DNA of 64,000 bases from Eriocheir sinensis (GCF_024679095.1 NC_066535.1:6412904-6476903); one strand, 5' to 3'; positions 1 to 14,390 are shown, numbered from the stretch's first letter. Numbers and translations: made by a program. Notes: a model not told the origin generated them from the letters alone.

Positions 1-1577
1 CTATTTTATGGGAATTTTGCATCTTTATTTTCATACAAATTTACATTATTTTATTAATATTCGGTGTATTTATTTTGATACGATGTTTTATTATTCTATT
101 TGTTTTTTGTATATACCTTTTTTATACATATTTACATTATTTAATGTGTATCTTGCATATATATTTAATACAAATTTATTATCTATTATCTATTTTCATA
201 CAAATACACATTTTTTTCATAATATTTTGTTTATTTATTTTGACACGAATTTACATTATTTGATATGTATTTTGTATATATATTTTTATACGTATTTACA
301 TAATTTCATATGTATTTTGTATATATATTTCTATAGAAATCTACTTTATTTTATGTGTATTCGTATATATATTTTCAAACAGATTTACATTGTTTTATAT
401 GTTTTTTTGAATATCTCTTTTAATACAAATTTACCTTACTGTATATGCATTTTGTATATTTATTTCAATACAAACTTAAATATTTTGTGTATTTAGGTAA
501 ATATATTTTTATAAAAAATGCGATAATATTTAGGAATTTTGCATCTTTATTCTCATACAAATTTACATTATTTTATTGATATTCTGTGTATTTATTTTGA
601 TACGATTTTACATTATTCTATTTGTTTTTTGTATATATTTTTTATACACATTTACATTATTTAATGTGTATCTTGCATATATATTTTATACAAATTTACG
701 TTATTTTAAGTGTATTTGTTTATATATTTTCATTCAAATTTACATTATTTGATGTGTATTTTGTATATGTATTTCAATACAAATTTACCTAATTTTATGT
801 GTATTTTGTATATTTCTTTTCAAACAAATTTAAATTATTTGTGTGTATTTTTGTATATAGTTTTATACAAATTTAGGTTATTTTATGTACGCATTTACAT
901 TATTTAGTGTGTGTTTTGTATATATATTTTTATGCAAATTTACTTTATTTTATGTGCATTTTTGTACATATATTTTTATAGAATTTTGCGTTATTTGTAT
1001 ATGTTTTCTCATACAAATATACATTATTTTATTGCTATTTTGTTTATTTATTTTGATACGAGTTACATGATTATATGTGTATTTTGTACATATTTTTATA
1101 CGCATTTACATTACATAATGTGTATTTTATTTATATATTTTCAAACAAATCTACGTTATTATATGTATTTTGTATATTTTGACACAGATTTACATTATTT
1201 TATGTATTTTGTATGTACATTTCAATTCAAATTTAGCCTATTTTAGCTGTATTTTGTATATATATTTTCATACAAATTTAATTACTTCTGCGTATTTTTG
1301 TATATAGTTTTATACAAATTTACGATATTTTTTGTGTATTTTGTATATTTATATTTATACAAATACACATTCTTTTACTAGTATTTTGTTTATTTATTTT
1401 GATACGATTTTTATGTGTATTTTGTATTCATTTTTTTATACGTATTTACTTCATTTTATGTGTATTTTGTATATATTTTTATAGAAATCTACGTTATTTT
1501 ATATGTATTCGTATATATATTTTGAAACAAATTTACATTGTTTTATATGTATTTTTGAATATCTCTTTCAATACAAA
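1..1577 (+). repeat. Satellite block, T-rich strand on +; left terminal inverted copy
   Basis: About 35 monomers in forward orientation, beginning inside a higher-order unit (marker monomer at 8-40 and again near 518-560). The block reads as the inverted copy of 62510-63915. Both contain the rarer variants with TATATGTTTTCTCATACA, TGTACGCATTTACATT (here) or TGTACACATTTACATT (there), and TGTATTCATTTTTTTATA, in the same order. The right-hand partner lacks roughly 200 bp corresponding to about 600-800 here, with the deletion junction near 63294. No gene seen. Confidence 0.85.
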
Positions 1578-2075
1578 CTTACCTCTCCATATATAGCAAA
1601 ATACACATAAAAAATTAAATTTGTATTAAAATAAATATACAAAAAACACATACAATAAGGTAAATTTGTATTGAAATAGATATGCAAAATACATATAAAA
1701 CAATGTAAATTTGTTTCAAAATATATATACGAATACACATAAAATAACGTAGATTTCTATAAAAATATATATACAAAATACACATAAAATGAAGTAAATA
1801 CGTATAAAAAAATGTATAAAAAATACACATAAAATAATGCAAATTCGCATCAAAATAAATATACAAAATACCAATAAAAGAATGTGTATTTGTATAAATA
1901 TAAATATACAAAATACTCATAAAATAACGTAAATTTATATAAAACTATATACAAAAATACACAGAAGTATTTTAATTTGCATGAAAATAGATATACAAAA
2001 TAAGGTAAATTCGTTTCAAATTCAATAAACAAAATTCAGATTTTATAAAAATAATAAAATCAGATTATCAGATTT
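1578..2075 (-). repeat. Satellite block, reversed; fold-back of the preceding block
   Basis: The monomers run in reverse. From about 1650 to 2000 the sequence is the inverted copy of about 1246-1577, so the two form a hairpin-like fold-back with arms of roughly 330 bp. A short unpaired centre (1578-1650) contains CTCCATATATAGC, which fits no monomer. The block ends in an irregular hinge at 2036-2075 with the direct motif ATCAGATT repeated twice. Confidence 0.78.
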
Positions 2076-2735
2076 TGTATATCTATTTTCATACAAACTC
2101 AAATTATTTTTATGTATTTTTGTATATATTTTAATACAAATTTTAGTTATGTTATGTGTATTTTGTAAATTTATTTTCATACAAATATATATTATTTTAT
2201 TGGTGTTTTGTTGATTTATATTGATACGAGTTTACATTATTTTATATGTACTTTGTATATATATTTTTATACGCTTGTACAGTATTTAATATTTATTTTG
2301 AATATATATTTTTATACAAACTCATGGTATTTTATGTGTATTTGTATATATATTTTCATATAAATTTACATTATTTTATGTGTATTTTGTACATATATTT
2401 TATTACAAATCTACCTTATTTTATGTTTATTTTGTATATGTATTTTGTATATTTGTATTTATCCAAATACACATTCTTTTATTGGTATTTTGTTTATTTA
2501 TTTTAAATCGAGTTTACATTATTTTATGTGTATTTTGTATACATTTTTTTATACGTATTTACTTAATTTTATGTTTATTTTGTATATATATTTTTATAGA
2601 AATCTACGTTTTTTTTATTTGTATTCGTATATATATTTTGAAACAAATTTACATTGTTTTATATGTATTTTTGCATATCTCTTTCAATACAAATTTGTCT
2701 TATTGTATGTGCATTTTGTATATTTATTTCAATAC
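2076..2735 (+). repeat. Satellite block, forward
   Basis: Fourteen to fifteen forward monomers, including an unusual variant with ACGCTTGTACAGTATTTAAT. Inverted relatives of this variant string occur in the reversed blocks near 15490-15900 and 17600-17900. It ends at a flip near 2736, beyond which the string around 2430-2500 reappears inverted. Confidence 0.8.
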
Positions 2736-3598
2736 ATATTTAAATACCAATAAAAGAATGTGTATTTGTATAGTAAAATATAAATATACAAAATACACAT
2801 AAAATAACGTAAATTTATATAAAACTATATACAAAAATACACAGAAGTAATTAAATTCCAATGAAAATAGATATACAAAATACAGTTAAAATAAGCTAAA
2901 TTTGAATTGAAATGTATATACAAAATACATAAAATAATGTAGATTTGTCTCAGAATATTTATAAAAATACCCATAAAATAACGCATTTTTTTATTTATAA
3001 ATTTATAAATTTATAGATTTCTATTAAAATTTGTATGAAATTAAATTTCTATTAAAATAAATATACAAAAAACACATACAATAAGGTAAATTTGTATTGA
3101 AATAGATATGCAAAATACATATAAAAAAATGTAAATTTGTTTCAAAATATATATACGAATACACATAAAATAACGTAGATTTCTATAAAAATATATATAA
3201 ACAAAATACACATAAAATGAAGTAAATACGTATAAAAAAAAATGTATACAAAATACACATAAAATAATGTAAATTGTATCAAAATAAATATACAAAATAC
3301 CAATAAAAGAATGTATTTGTATAAATATAAATATATAAACTACACAAAAAATAACGTAAATTTATATAAAACTATATACAAAAATACGGCAGTATTTTAA
3401 TTTGTATTAAAAGAGATCTACTAAATAAGGTAAATTCGTTTCAAATTCAATAAACAAAATTCAGATAAAAGAACGTATATTTGTAGAAAAAATAAATATA
3501 CAAAATACACATAAAATAACGAAAATTTGTATGAACATATTTAAAAAAAAACAAAAAAAAATTTCAATTTGTATGAAAATAAATATACAAAATACACA
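2736..3598 (-). repeat. Satellite block, reversed
   Basis: Reversed monomers, largely the inverted counterpart of 61131-61800. Around 2992-3016 there is a small 8-bp tandem patch (ATTTATAA units) inside the marker monomer that the counterpart lacks. The block ends exactly at a near-palindromic hinge (3575-3620). Confidence 0.8.
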
Positions 3599-3620
3599 TG
3601 TATTTTGTATATCTATTTTC
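3575..3620. repeat. Palindromic orientation hinge (type B)
   Basis: Left arm 3575-3596 and right arm 3599-3620 are reverse complements over 22 bp with one mismatch, separated by the two bases CA. Monomers are reversed to the left and forward to the right. The same hinge, recognisable by AAATACATGTGTATTTTG and its flanks, recurs near 35640-35692, 43848-43907 and 61107-61160, so it was copied with the surrounding sequence. Confidence 0.85.
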
Positions 3621-6600
3621 TCACAAATTTAATTACTTTTGTGTATTTTTGCATATAGTTTTATATAAATTTACGTTATTTTATTTGTATTTTGTAAATT
3701 TATATATATACAATACACATTCTTTTATTAGTATTTTGTTTATTTATTTTGATACGAGTTTACATTATTTTATGTGTATTTTGTATACCTTTTTTTATAC
3801 GTATTTACTTCATTTTATGTGTATTTTGTATATTTATTTTCATAGAAATCTACGTTATTTTATGTGTATTCGTATATATATTTTTAAAAAAATTTACATG
3901 GTTTTATATGTATTTTGCATATCTTTTTCAATAAAAATTTACCTTATTGTATGTGCATTTTGTATATTTATTTTAATACAAATTCAAATATTTTATGTGT
4001 GTCTTGGTATAAATATTTTTATAAAAAATGCGTTATTTTATGGGTATTTTGCATCTTAATTTTCATACAAATTTACATTATTTTATTAATATTCTGTGTA
4101 TTTATTTTGATACGATTTTATTTTATTCTATTTGTGTTTTGTATATATTCTTTTATACATATTTACATTATTTAATGTGTATTTTTTATATATATTTTAT
4201 ACAAATTTACGTTATTTTAAGTGTATTTGTTTATATATTTTCATTCAAATTTACATTATTTTATGTGTATTTTGTATATTTATTTTCATACAAATTAAAA
4301 TTATTTTTGTATATTTTTGTATATAGTTCTATACAAATTTAGGTGATTTTATGTGTATATATATTGTATATCTATTTTCATACAAATACACATTCTCTTA
4401 TTGATATTTTGTTTATTTTCTTTGACGCGAATTTACAATTTTTAATTTTGTATATTAATTTTAATACAAATTTAATTATGCTATGTGTATTTTTGTATAT
4501 GTATTTTTATAAAAAATATGCTTTATTTTATGGGTATTTTCCTTTTTTTTTCATACAAATTTACATTATTTTATTTATATTCTGTTTTTTTTTTTAAACA
4601 ATTTTACATTATTCTATGTGTATTTTGTATATCTATTTTTATACGTATTTACTTAATATTATGTGTATTTAGTATATATATTTTTATAGATATCTACGTT
4701 ATTTTATGTGTATTCGTATATATATTTTGAAACAAATTTACATTGTTTTATATGTATTTTTGCATATCTCTTTCAATATAAATTTACCTTATTGTATGTG
4801 CATTTTGTATATTTATTTCAATACAAATTTAAATATTTTATGTGTATTTTGGTATATATATTTTTATAAGAAATGCGCTATTTGATGGGAATTTTGCATA
4901 TTTATTTTCATACAAATTTACATTATTTTATTAATATTCGGTGTATTTATTTTGATACGTATTCACATTATTCTATTTGCTTTTTGTATATATTTTTTTT
5001 ATACATATTTACATTATTTAATGTGTATCTTGCATCTTTTATCGTAATTTTGTTTATTTATTTTTATACGAATTTACATTATTTTAGGTGTATTTCATAT
5101 GTATATTTTTATACTTATTTATATAATTTTATTTGTGTTTTGAATATATATTTTCATAGAAATTTACTCTATTTTATGGGTATTCGTATATATATTTTGA
5201 TACAAATTTACATTATTTATGTTTATTTTGCATATCTATTTCAATAAAAATTTACCATATTGTATGTGTATTTTGTATATTTATTTTAATACAAATTTAA
5301 TTACTTTATGTGTATTTTTGTAAAAATATGCGTTATTATTTGGGTATTTTGCATCTTTATTTTCATACAAATTTACATTATTTTATTGATATCCTGTTTA
5401 TTTATTTTGATACGATTTTACATTATTCTATGTGTATTTTGTATATATATTTTTATACACATTTACATCATTTATTGTATATTTTGTATATATATTTTAT
5501 ATAAATTTACGCTATTTTACGTGTATTTGTTTATATATTTCATACAAATTTACAATATTTTATGTGTAATTTGTATATGTATTTCAATACAGATTTGCCT
5601 AATTTTATGTGTATTTTGCATATCTATTTTACAACATTATATATTTTAGTTATTTTATTTGTATTTTGTATTTATATTTTCCTATAAATATACATTCTTT
5701 TAGTGGAATTTTGTTCATTTATTTTCATAAGAATTTACATAATTTTATGTGTATTTTGTATATATTTTTCTACGTATTTACATTATTTTATATCTATTTT
5801 TTATATATATTTTCATAAAAATTTACGTTATTTTATATGTTTATTTTGCATATCTATTTCAATATAGATTTACCTTATTGTATGTGTATTTTGTATATTT
5901 ATTTTAATACAAATTTAATTATTTTATATGTACTTTGTATACATTTTCTTATACGTATTTACTTCATTTAATGTGTATTTTGTATATATATTTTTATAGT
6001 AATCTACGTTATTATATGTGTATTGGTATATATATTTTGAAGCAAATTTACATTGTTTTATATGTATTTAGCATATCTATTTCAATATAAATCTACCTTA
6101 TTGTATGTGCATTTTGTATATTTATTGTAATGGAAATTTAAAAATTTTTATTATTTTGGTATATATATTTTTATAAAAAGAGTTTTATATAAATTTAAAA
6201 TTTTTATGTGTATTTTGTATATCTATTTTCATACAAATACACATTTTTTATTGATATTTTGCTTATTTATTTTGACGCGAATTCACATTATTTAATGTGT
6301 ATTGTGTATATATATATTTATACGTATTTACGTCATTTCATGTGTATTTTGTATATATAGTTCTATAGAAATATATGTTATTTTATGTGTATTCGTATAT
6401 ATATTTTGAAACAAATATACATTGTTTTATGTGCATTTTGCATATTTTTTCAATATAAATTTACCTTATTGTACGTGCATTTTGTATATTAATTTTAACA
6501 CAAATTTAATTATTCTATGTGTATTTTTGTATATGTATTTTCATAAAAAAATGCTTTATTTTATGGGTATTTTGCATCTTTATTTTCATACAAATTTACA

Positions 6601-9600
6601 TTATTTTATTGATATTCTGTGTATTTATTTTGATACGATTTTACATTATTCTATGTATATTTTGTATATATATTTCATACAAATGAACGTTATTTTATGT
6701 GAATTTGTTTTCATTTCATACAAATTTACATGATTTTATGTATATTTTGTACATGTATTTAAATACAAATTTAACTAATTATATGTGTATTATGTATATC
6801 TATTTTCATACAAATTGAAATTAATTTTGTGTATTTTAGTATATATTTTATTCAAATTTTCGTTATTTTAAGTGAATTTTGTGTATTTATTTTCCTACAA
6901 ATATACGTTCTTTTATCAAATTTTGTTTATTTATTTTGATACGAGTTTTCATTATTTAGGTGTATATGATATATATTTTTATACTTATTTACATGATTTT
7001 ATATGTATTTTGAATATATATTTTCATAGAAATTTACTCTATTTTATGGTATTCGTTTATATATTATGATACAAATTTTCATTATTTATGTGTATTTCGC
7101 ATATCTATTTCAATACAAATTTTCTTTATTGTATGTGCCTTTTGTATATTTATTTTGATGCAAATTTAATTATTTTATGTGTATTTTTGTATATATATTT
7201 TTAAACAAATATGCGTTATTATATGGGTATTTTGCATCTCTATTTTCATACAAATTTACATTATTTTATTGATTGTATGTTTATTTATTTTGATACGATT
7301 TTACGTTATTCTGTGTATTTTGTATATATATTTTTAGACATATTTACATTATTTAATGTATATTTTGTACATATATTTTATGGAAATTTACGTTATATTA
7401 TGTGTATTTGTTTATATATTTTCATACAAATTTACATTATTTTATGTGTATTTTGTATATGTATTTCAATAAAAATTTGCCTAATTTCATTTGTATTTTG
7501 CATATCTATTTTCAAACAAATTTAAATTATTTTTGTGTATTTTTGTATTATTTTTATACAAATTTTTTTTATTTTATTTGTATTTTGTATATATATTTTC
7601 CTACACATATTCATTCTTTTAGAGGAAATTTTGTTTATTTATTTTGATACGAATTTACATTATTTTATGTGTATTTTGTATATATATTTATCTATGTATT
7701 TACATTATTTTATGTGTATTTTGTATATATATTCTCATAAAAATTTACGTAATTTTATTGTGTGTATTCGTATATATTTTGATAAAAATTTTCATTATTT
7801 TATGTGTTTTTTGCATATCTATTTCAATAAAAATCTACCTTATTGTATATGTATTTTGTATATTTATTTTAATACAAATTTAATTATTTTATGTGTATTT
7901 TTGTATATATATTTTTTTTAAATATAAGATATTTTATGGGTATTTTGCATCTTTAATTTTATAAATTTTTACATTACGTACATATCTTTTATACGTATTT
8001 ACATTATTTAATGTGTATTTTGTTTATATATTTTTATACAAATTTACGTTATTATATGTGTATTTGAATATATATTTTGATACAAATTTACATTATTTTA
8101 TGTATTTTCTATATTTATTTCAATTCAAATTTAGCTTATTTTATGTGTCTTTTGTATATCTATTTTCATACAAATTTAATTATTTTTGTTTATTTTTGTA
8201 TATAGTTTTATACAATTTTACGTTATTTTATGTGTATTTTGTATATTTATATTTATACAAGTACACATTCTTTTATTGGCATGTTGTGTATTTATTTATT
8301 ATTATATTATGTGTATTTTGTATACATTTTCTTATACGTATTTACTTCATTTTATGTGTATTTTGTATATATATTTTATAGAAATCTACGTTATTTTATG
8401 TGTATTCGTATGTATATTTTGAAACAAATTTACATTGTTTTATATGTATTTTTCATATCTATTTCAATACAAATTTACCTTATTGTATGTGCATTTTGTA
8501 TATTTATTGTAATTCAAATTTAAATATTTTATGTGCATTTTATATATATATTTTCATAAAAAATGCGTTGTTTTATGGGTATTTTGCATCTTTATTTTCA
8601 TACAAATTTACATTATTTTATTAATATTCTGTGTATTTATTTTGATATTATTTTACATTATTCTATTTGTGTTTTGTATATATTTTTTTATACATATTTA
8701 CATTATTTAATGTTATTTAATGTTTCTATATATATTTCATACAAATTTTCGTTCTTTTAAGTGTATTTGTTTATATATTTTTATTAAAATTTACATTATT
8801 TTATGTGTATTCTGTATATGTATTTCAATAGAAATCTACCTAATTTCATGTGTTTATTGTATATATATTTTATACAAATTTAAATTATTTTTTGTGTATT
8901 TTTGTATGGAGTTTTATTCAAATTTACAATATTTTATGTGTATTTTGTATATCTATTTTCATACAAATACACATTTTTTTAATTGATATTTTGTTTATTT
9001 ATTTTGATGCGAGTTTACATTATTTAATGTGTATCGTGTATATATATTTTTATACGTATTTACGTCATTTCATGTGTATTTTGTATATATATTTCTAAAG
9101 AAATATACGTTATTTTATGTGTATTCGTATATATATTTTTAAACAAATCTACATTGTTTTATGTGCATTTTGCATATTTTTTCAATACAAATTTACCTTA
9201 TTGTACGTGCATTTTGTATATTAATTTTAATACAAATTTAGCTATTCTATGTGTATTTTTGTATATGTATTTTTATAAAAATATGCTTTATTTTATGGGT
9301 ATTTTGCATCTTTATTTTCATACAAAATTACATTATTTTATTGATATTCGGTGTATTTATTTTGATACGATGTTACATTATTCAATGTATATTTTGTATA
9401 TCTATTTCATACCAATGTACGTTATTTTATGTGAATCTGTTTTCATTTCATACAAATTTACATTATTTTATGTGAATTTTGTACAAGTATTTAAATACAA
9501 ACTTAACTAATTATATGTATTTTGTATATCTATTTTCATTCAAATTGAAATTAATTTTGTGTATTTTGTATATATTTTATTCAAATTTTCGTAATTTTAT

Positions 9601-9775
9601 GTGTATTTTGTATATTTATTTTCCTACAAATATACGTTCTTTTATCGGAATTTTATTTATTTATTTTGATACGAGTTTTAATTTTTTTGAGGAGTATTTG
9701 ATATATATATTTTTATACTTATTTACATAATTTTATATGTATTTTGAATATATATTTTCATAGAAATTTACTCTA
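3599..9775 (+). repeat. Longest forward block of the left arm
   Basis: About 137 forward monomers with at least nine higher-order marker monomers. Some higher-order units are short (4.0-5.3 kb) and others full length (8.56-9.28 kb). The block is the inverted copy of right-arm sequence: 3599-6340 matches 58060-61130 and 6277-9775 matches 52441-55943. About 240 bp compared directly (6210-6450 against 58085-58325) showed roughly 8 differences. No gene, and no sequence outside the monomer family noticed. Confidence 0.87.
8563..9282 (+). repeat. Higher-order repeat, best example: 16 monomers in 720 bp
   Basis: Two copies of a marker monomer (TATGGGTATTTTGCATC) lie exactly 720 bp apart, which is 16 x 45. 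Between them distinct variants follow in a fixed order: one with TTTATTTTGATA; one with TCTATTTGTGTTTTG; one with AAGTGTATTTGTTTATAT; one with GTATATGTATTTCAATA; one with TTTTTGTATGGAGTTTTA; one with AAATACACATTTTTTT; one ending TTTTATACGTATTTACG; one with TTCTAAAGAAATATACG; one with GTGTATTCGTATATATA; one with TTGCATATTTTTTCAA; and one with CCTTATTGTACGTGC. The same order recurs, complete or shortened, across the window in both orientations. In the 3.6-9.8 kb block the marker recurs near 4028, 4510, 4873, 5326, 6553, 7211, 7930, 8563 and 9283. Confidence 0.8.
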
Positions 9776-12700
9776 TATGTATATGTATAGAAAATACACT
9801 TGAAATAATCTAAATTCGTATCAAAATAAATGAACAAAATACCGATAAAATAATGTAATTTTGAATGAAAATATATATAGAAAATACACATAAAATAACG
9901 TAAATACAAATAAGTATATACACATAAAATTATTTGAATTTGAATGAAAATAGATATAAAAATAAACTTAAAATAAGGCAAATTTATAATGAAATATATA
10001 TACAAAATACACATAAAATAATGTAGATTTGTTTCAAAATATATATACGAATACACATAAAATAACGTAGATTTCTAGAGAAATATATATACAAAATACA
10101 CATGAAAAGTTGTAAATATGAATAAATTACATTAAATAATGTAACATTAAATACACATTAAATAATGTAAATTCGTGTCAAAATAAATAATTAAAATATC
10201 AATAAAAGAATGTGTATTTGTATGAAAACACGTATACAAAATACACATAAAATAACGTAAATTTGTATAAAACTATATATAAAAATACACAAAAATAAGT
10301 TAAATTTGTATGAAAATAAATATAAAAAATACATATAAAATTAGGTAAATTTGTAAAGAAATACATATACAAAATACACATAAAATAATGTAAATTTGAA
10401 TGAAAATATATAAACAAATACACTTAAATTAACATAAATTTGTATAAAATATATATAAAAAATACTCATTAAATAATGTAAATATGAAAAAAATATATAT
10501 ACAAAACACAAATAGAATAATGTAAAATCGTATTAAAATAAATACACAGAATGTAAATAAAATAATGTAAATTTGTATGAAAATAAAGATGCAAAATACC
10601 CATAAAATAACGCATTTTTTATAAATATACAAAATACACTTCAAAGGATGTAAATACGTATAAAAATATATATACAAAATACATTAAATAATGTAAATTC
10701 GCGTCAAAATAAATAAACAAATGTCAATAAAGAATGTGTATTTGTATAAAATAAATATACAAAATACATAAGATAACATAAACTTGTATAAAACTATATA
10801 CAAAATACACAAAATAATTTAAATTTAATGAAAATAAATATACAAAATACACATAAAATTAGGTAAATTTGTATTGAAATACATATACAAAATACTCATA
10901 ATGAAATGAAAATACATAAACAAATACACTTAAAATAACGTAAATTTGTATAAAAATATATACAAACACAAATAGAATAATGTAAAATCGTATCAAAATA
11001 AATACACAGAATATTAATAAAATAATGTAAATTTGTATGAAAAATGAAAATAAAGAAGCAACCCATAAAAAATGAACGCATTTTTAAAAATATATACAAG
11101 AATACACATGAAAAATTTATTTGTATTAAAATAAATACAAAATACACACACAATAAGGTAAATTTGAATTGAAATAGATATGCAAAATACATATAAAAAA
11201 CAATGTAAATTTAGCCAAAATATATATACGAATACACATAAAATAACGTAGATTTGTATAAAATATATATACAAAATACACGTAAAATGAAGTAAATGAT
11301 AAAAAAAAATGTATACAAATACACATAAAAATAATGTAAATTGTATCAAATAAATAAAATAATAATGTGTATTTGTATAAATATAAATATAAAAATACAC
11401 ATAAATAAAGTAAATTTATATAAATATATACAAAATACACATAAGTAATTAAATTGTATGAAAATAGATATACAAAATACAGATAAGATAAGCAATTTGA
11501 ATTGAAATGTATATAAAAAATACATAAAATAAAGTAAATTTGTATCAAATATTTATAAAAATACATAATAACGTAAATTTGTAAAATATATAAACAAAAT
11601 ACACATAAAGTAATGTAAATATGTATAAAAAATATGTACAAAATACATATAATCAAGTAATTCGTATCAAACTAAATAAACAAAATAGAAATAAAATAAT
11701 GTAAATTTGTATGAAAATATATAAATACATATAAAATAACGCAAATTTCTATAAAATATATGTCCAAAATGAACATAAAATAAACTAACTTTGGATAAAA
11801 ATATATACAAAACACACATTAAATAATGTAAATGCGTACATAAAATAGCCTAAATTTGTATGAAAAGAAATATACAAATACACATAAAATGAGGTTAATT
11901 TCTGTTGAAATACAAAATACATAATAAAATAAATTTGAAAGAAAATATATAAACAAATACACATATAATAACGTAATGTGTATGAAATATATATACAAAA
12001 TACACATTAAATAATGTAAACATGTATAAAAAAAATATATACAAAACACAAATAGAAAATGTAAAAATCGTATCAAAATATATACAGAAAATTTATAAAA
12101 TAATGTAAATATAAAATTAAGATGCAAAATACCTATAAAATAACGCATTTTTTTATAAAATATTGATACCAAAATACTATAAAATATTTGAATTTGTATA
12201 AAATAAATATACAAAATGCACATACAATAAGAAAATTTGTATTGAAATAGATATGCAAAATACATATAAAATAATGTAAATTTTTCAAAATATATATGCG
12301 AATACACATAAAATAACGTAGATTTTATAAAATACATATACAAAATACACATAAAATTAAGTAAATACGTATAAAATATGCAAAATACACATAAAATAAT
12401 GTAAATTGTATAAATATAAATAACAATATAACAATAAAGAATATGTTTGTATAAATATAAATATACAAAATGCACATAAAATAACGTAAATTTATATAAA
12501 ACTATATACAAAAATAACGCAAATTTCTGTAAAATACATGTACAAAATGAACATAAAATAAATTTGCATAAAAATATATACAAAACACACATTAGATAAT
12601 GGAATGAGTATAAAATATGTATACAAAATACCTGTGAAATAATCTAATTCGTCATGTATGTATGTATATATGTATGTATATGTATGTATGTATGTATATA

Positions 12701-12772
<72 letters not shown>

Positions 12773-14390
12773 AATATATATAAATAACCTAAATACAAAT
12801 ACAAATACACATAAAATAATTTAAAATTGAATGAAATAAATATACAAAATAAACATAAAATAAGGTAAATTTGTAATGAAATATATGAAAATACACATAA
12901 AATAATATAAATATGTATGAAAATATATATACAAATACACATTAAATAACATGAATTTAATAAAATTTGTATCAAAATATATGAATACACACAATAAAAT
13001 AACGTAATTTTTTTTTATGAAAATGTATACACAAAATACATAAAATAATGTAAATTTGTATAAAATATATAAACAAATACACATAAAATAATGTAAATTT
13101 GGACAAAATATATATACAAAATAAACCTTAAATAATGTAAATATATAAAAATATATACAAAATACACATAGAATAATGTTAAATCGTATCAAAATAAATA
13201 AAGAGAATATCAATAAAAATAATGTAAATTTGTATGAAAATAAAGCTGCAAAATATCCATATAATAACGCATATTTGCATTAAAATATATATACAAAATA
13301 CATAGAAAATAATTAAATTTGTATTAAAATAAATATACAAAATGCACGTACAATAAAGAAAATTTGTATTGAAATAGATACAAAATACACATCAATAATG
13401 TAAATTTGTATCAAATATATATACGAATACTCATAAAAATAGAGTAAATTTATGAAAATATACATACAAAATAGATATGGAAAATACACATATAACTAGT
13501 TAAATTTGTATTTAAATACATACAAAAACACATAAAATAATGTAGATTTGTATGAAATGAAAATAAATACATTTTATATAAAATATATATACAAAATACA
13601 CATAGAATAATGTAAAATCATACCAAATAAATACAGAATATCAATAAAATAATGTAAATTTGTATGAAAATAAAGATGCCAAAATACCATAAAATAAAGT
13701 ATATTTTATAAAAATACATATACAAAAAATACATAGGTTAATCAAATTTGTATTAAAATTAATATACAAAATGCACATACAATAAGGTAAATTTGTATTG
13801 AAAAATATGCAAAATACACATAAATCTATGTAAATTTGTTTCAAAATATATACGAATACACATAAAATAACGTAGATTTCTATAGAAATATATATAAAAT
13901 ACACTTGAAATAATGTAAATACGTATAAAATATATAATACAAAATACATTAAAATAATGTTAATTCGTGTCAGAATAAATAAAAAAAATATCATGAAAAG
14001 AATGTGTATTTGTATGAAAATAGATATACAAAATACACATAAAATAACCTAAATTTGTATAAAACTATATACAAAATAAACAAAAATAATTTAAACTTGT
14101 ATGAAATAAATATACAAAAAACATAAAATTAGTAAATTTGTATTGAAATACATATAGAAAATACACATAAAATAATGTAAATTTGATTGAAAATATATAA
14201 AACATAGACTTAAAATAACGTAAATTTGTATCAAATATATATACAAAAAACACATTAAATAATGTAAATATGTATAAAAAAATATATACAAAACACAAAT
14301 AAAATAATGAAAAATCGTATCAAAATAAATACAGAAAATATTAATAAAATAATGTAAATTTGTATGAAAATTAAGATTCAAAATACCCAT
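9776..14390 (-). repeat. Reversed block of the left arm
   Basis: About 100 reversed monomers, inverted relative to 47520-52440. The flip at about 9775-9790 (TATATGTATATGTATAG) is also present at 52425-52445 in the partner, so flip and flanks belong to one ancestral segment. Compared with the right arm, 11.0-12.6 kb has many single-base losses, which makes its open frames shorter. It contains the (AT)n tract at 12655-12770. Confidence 0.85.
12655..12770. repeat. Compound (TATG)n/(AT)n microsatellite
   Basis: It begins with irregular TATG/TA units (12655-12706) and continues as a pure (TA)n run to 12770. In the inverted partner near 49270-49360 the same position holds roughly 100 bp of ordinary monomer (from TATGTGTATTTTG to TCGATACGAGTTT). 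Expansion has therefore replaced about two monomers rather than being inserted between them. Confidence 0.9.

Larger units (their letters stand above)
1..14390. repeat. Left arm of the large inverted repeat
   Basis: It pairs in inverted order with 47520-63915 in three collinear pieces: 1-1577 with 62510-63915; about 2740-6340 with 58060-61800; and 6277-14390 with 47520-55943. Coordinate sums are near 64,000, 64,500-64,700 and 62,000-62,220 respectively, the last step reflecting the 2.3-kb insertion in the right arm. The orientation flips near 3598 and 9775 are matched in the partner. Confidence 0.83.

Noticed and set aside
11819..12592. A 257-residue open frame on the minus strand, the longest in the window
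   Set aside because: It is a chain of 15-residue translated monomers (CILYIYF-type). Neighbouring stretches are open in the other two frames of the same strand, there is no independent coding signal, and the frame follows monomer orientation. The same applies to other long frames, such as 31656-32360, 48643-49263 and 8-496.
12655..12706. Telomere-like or Z-DNA-forming repeat at the TATG-rich start of a microsatellite
   Set aside because: Units are irregular TATG/TA without a telomeric G-run. It is an ordinary compound microsatellite.
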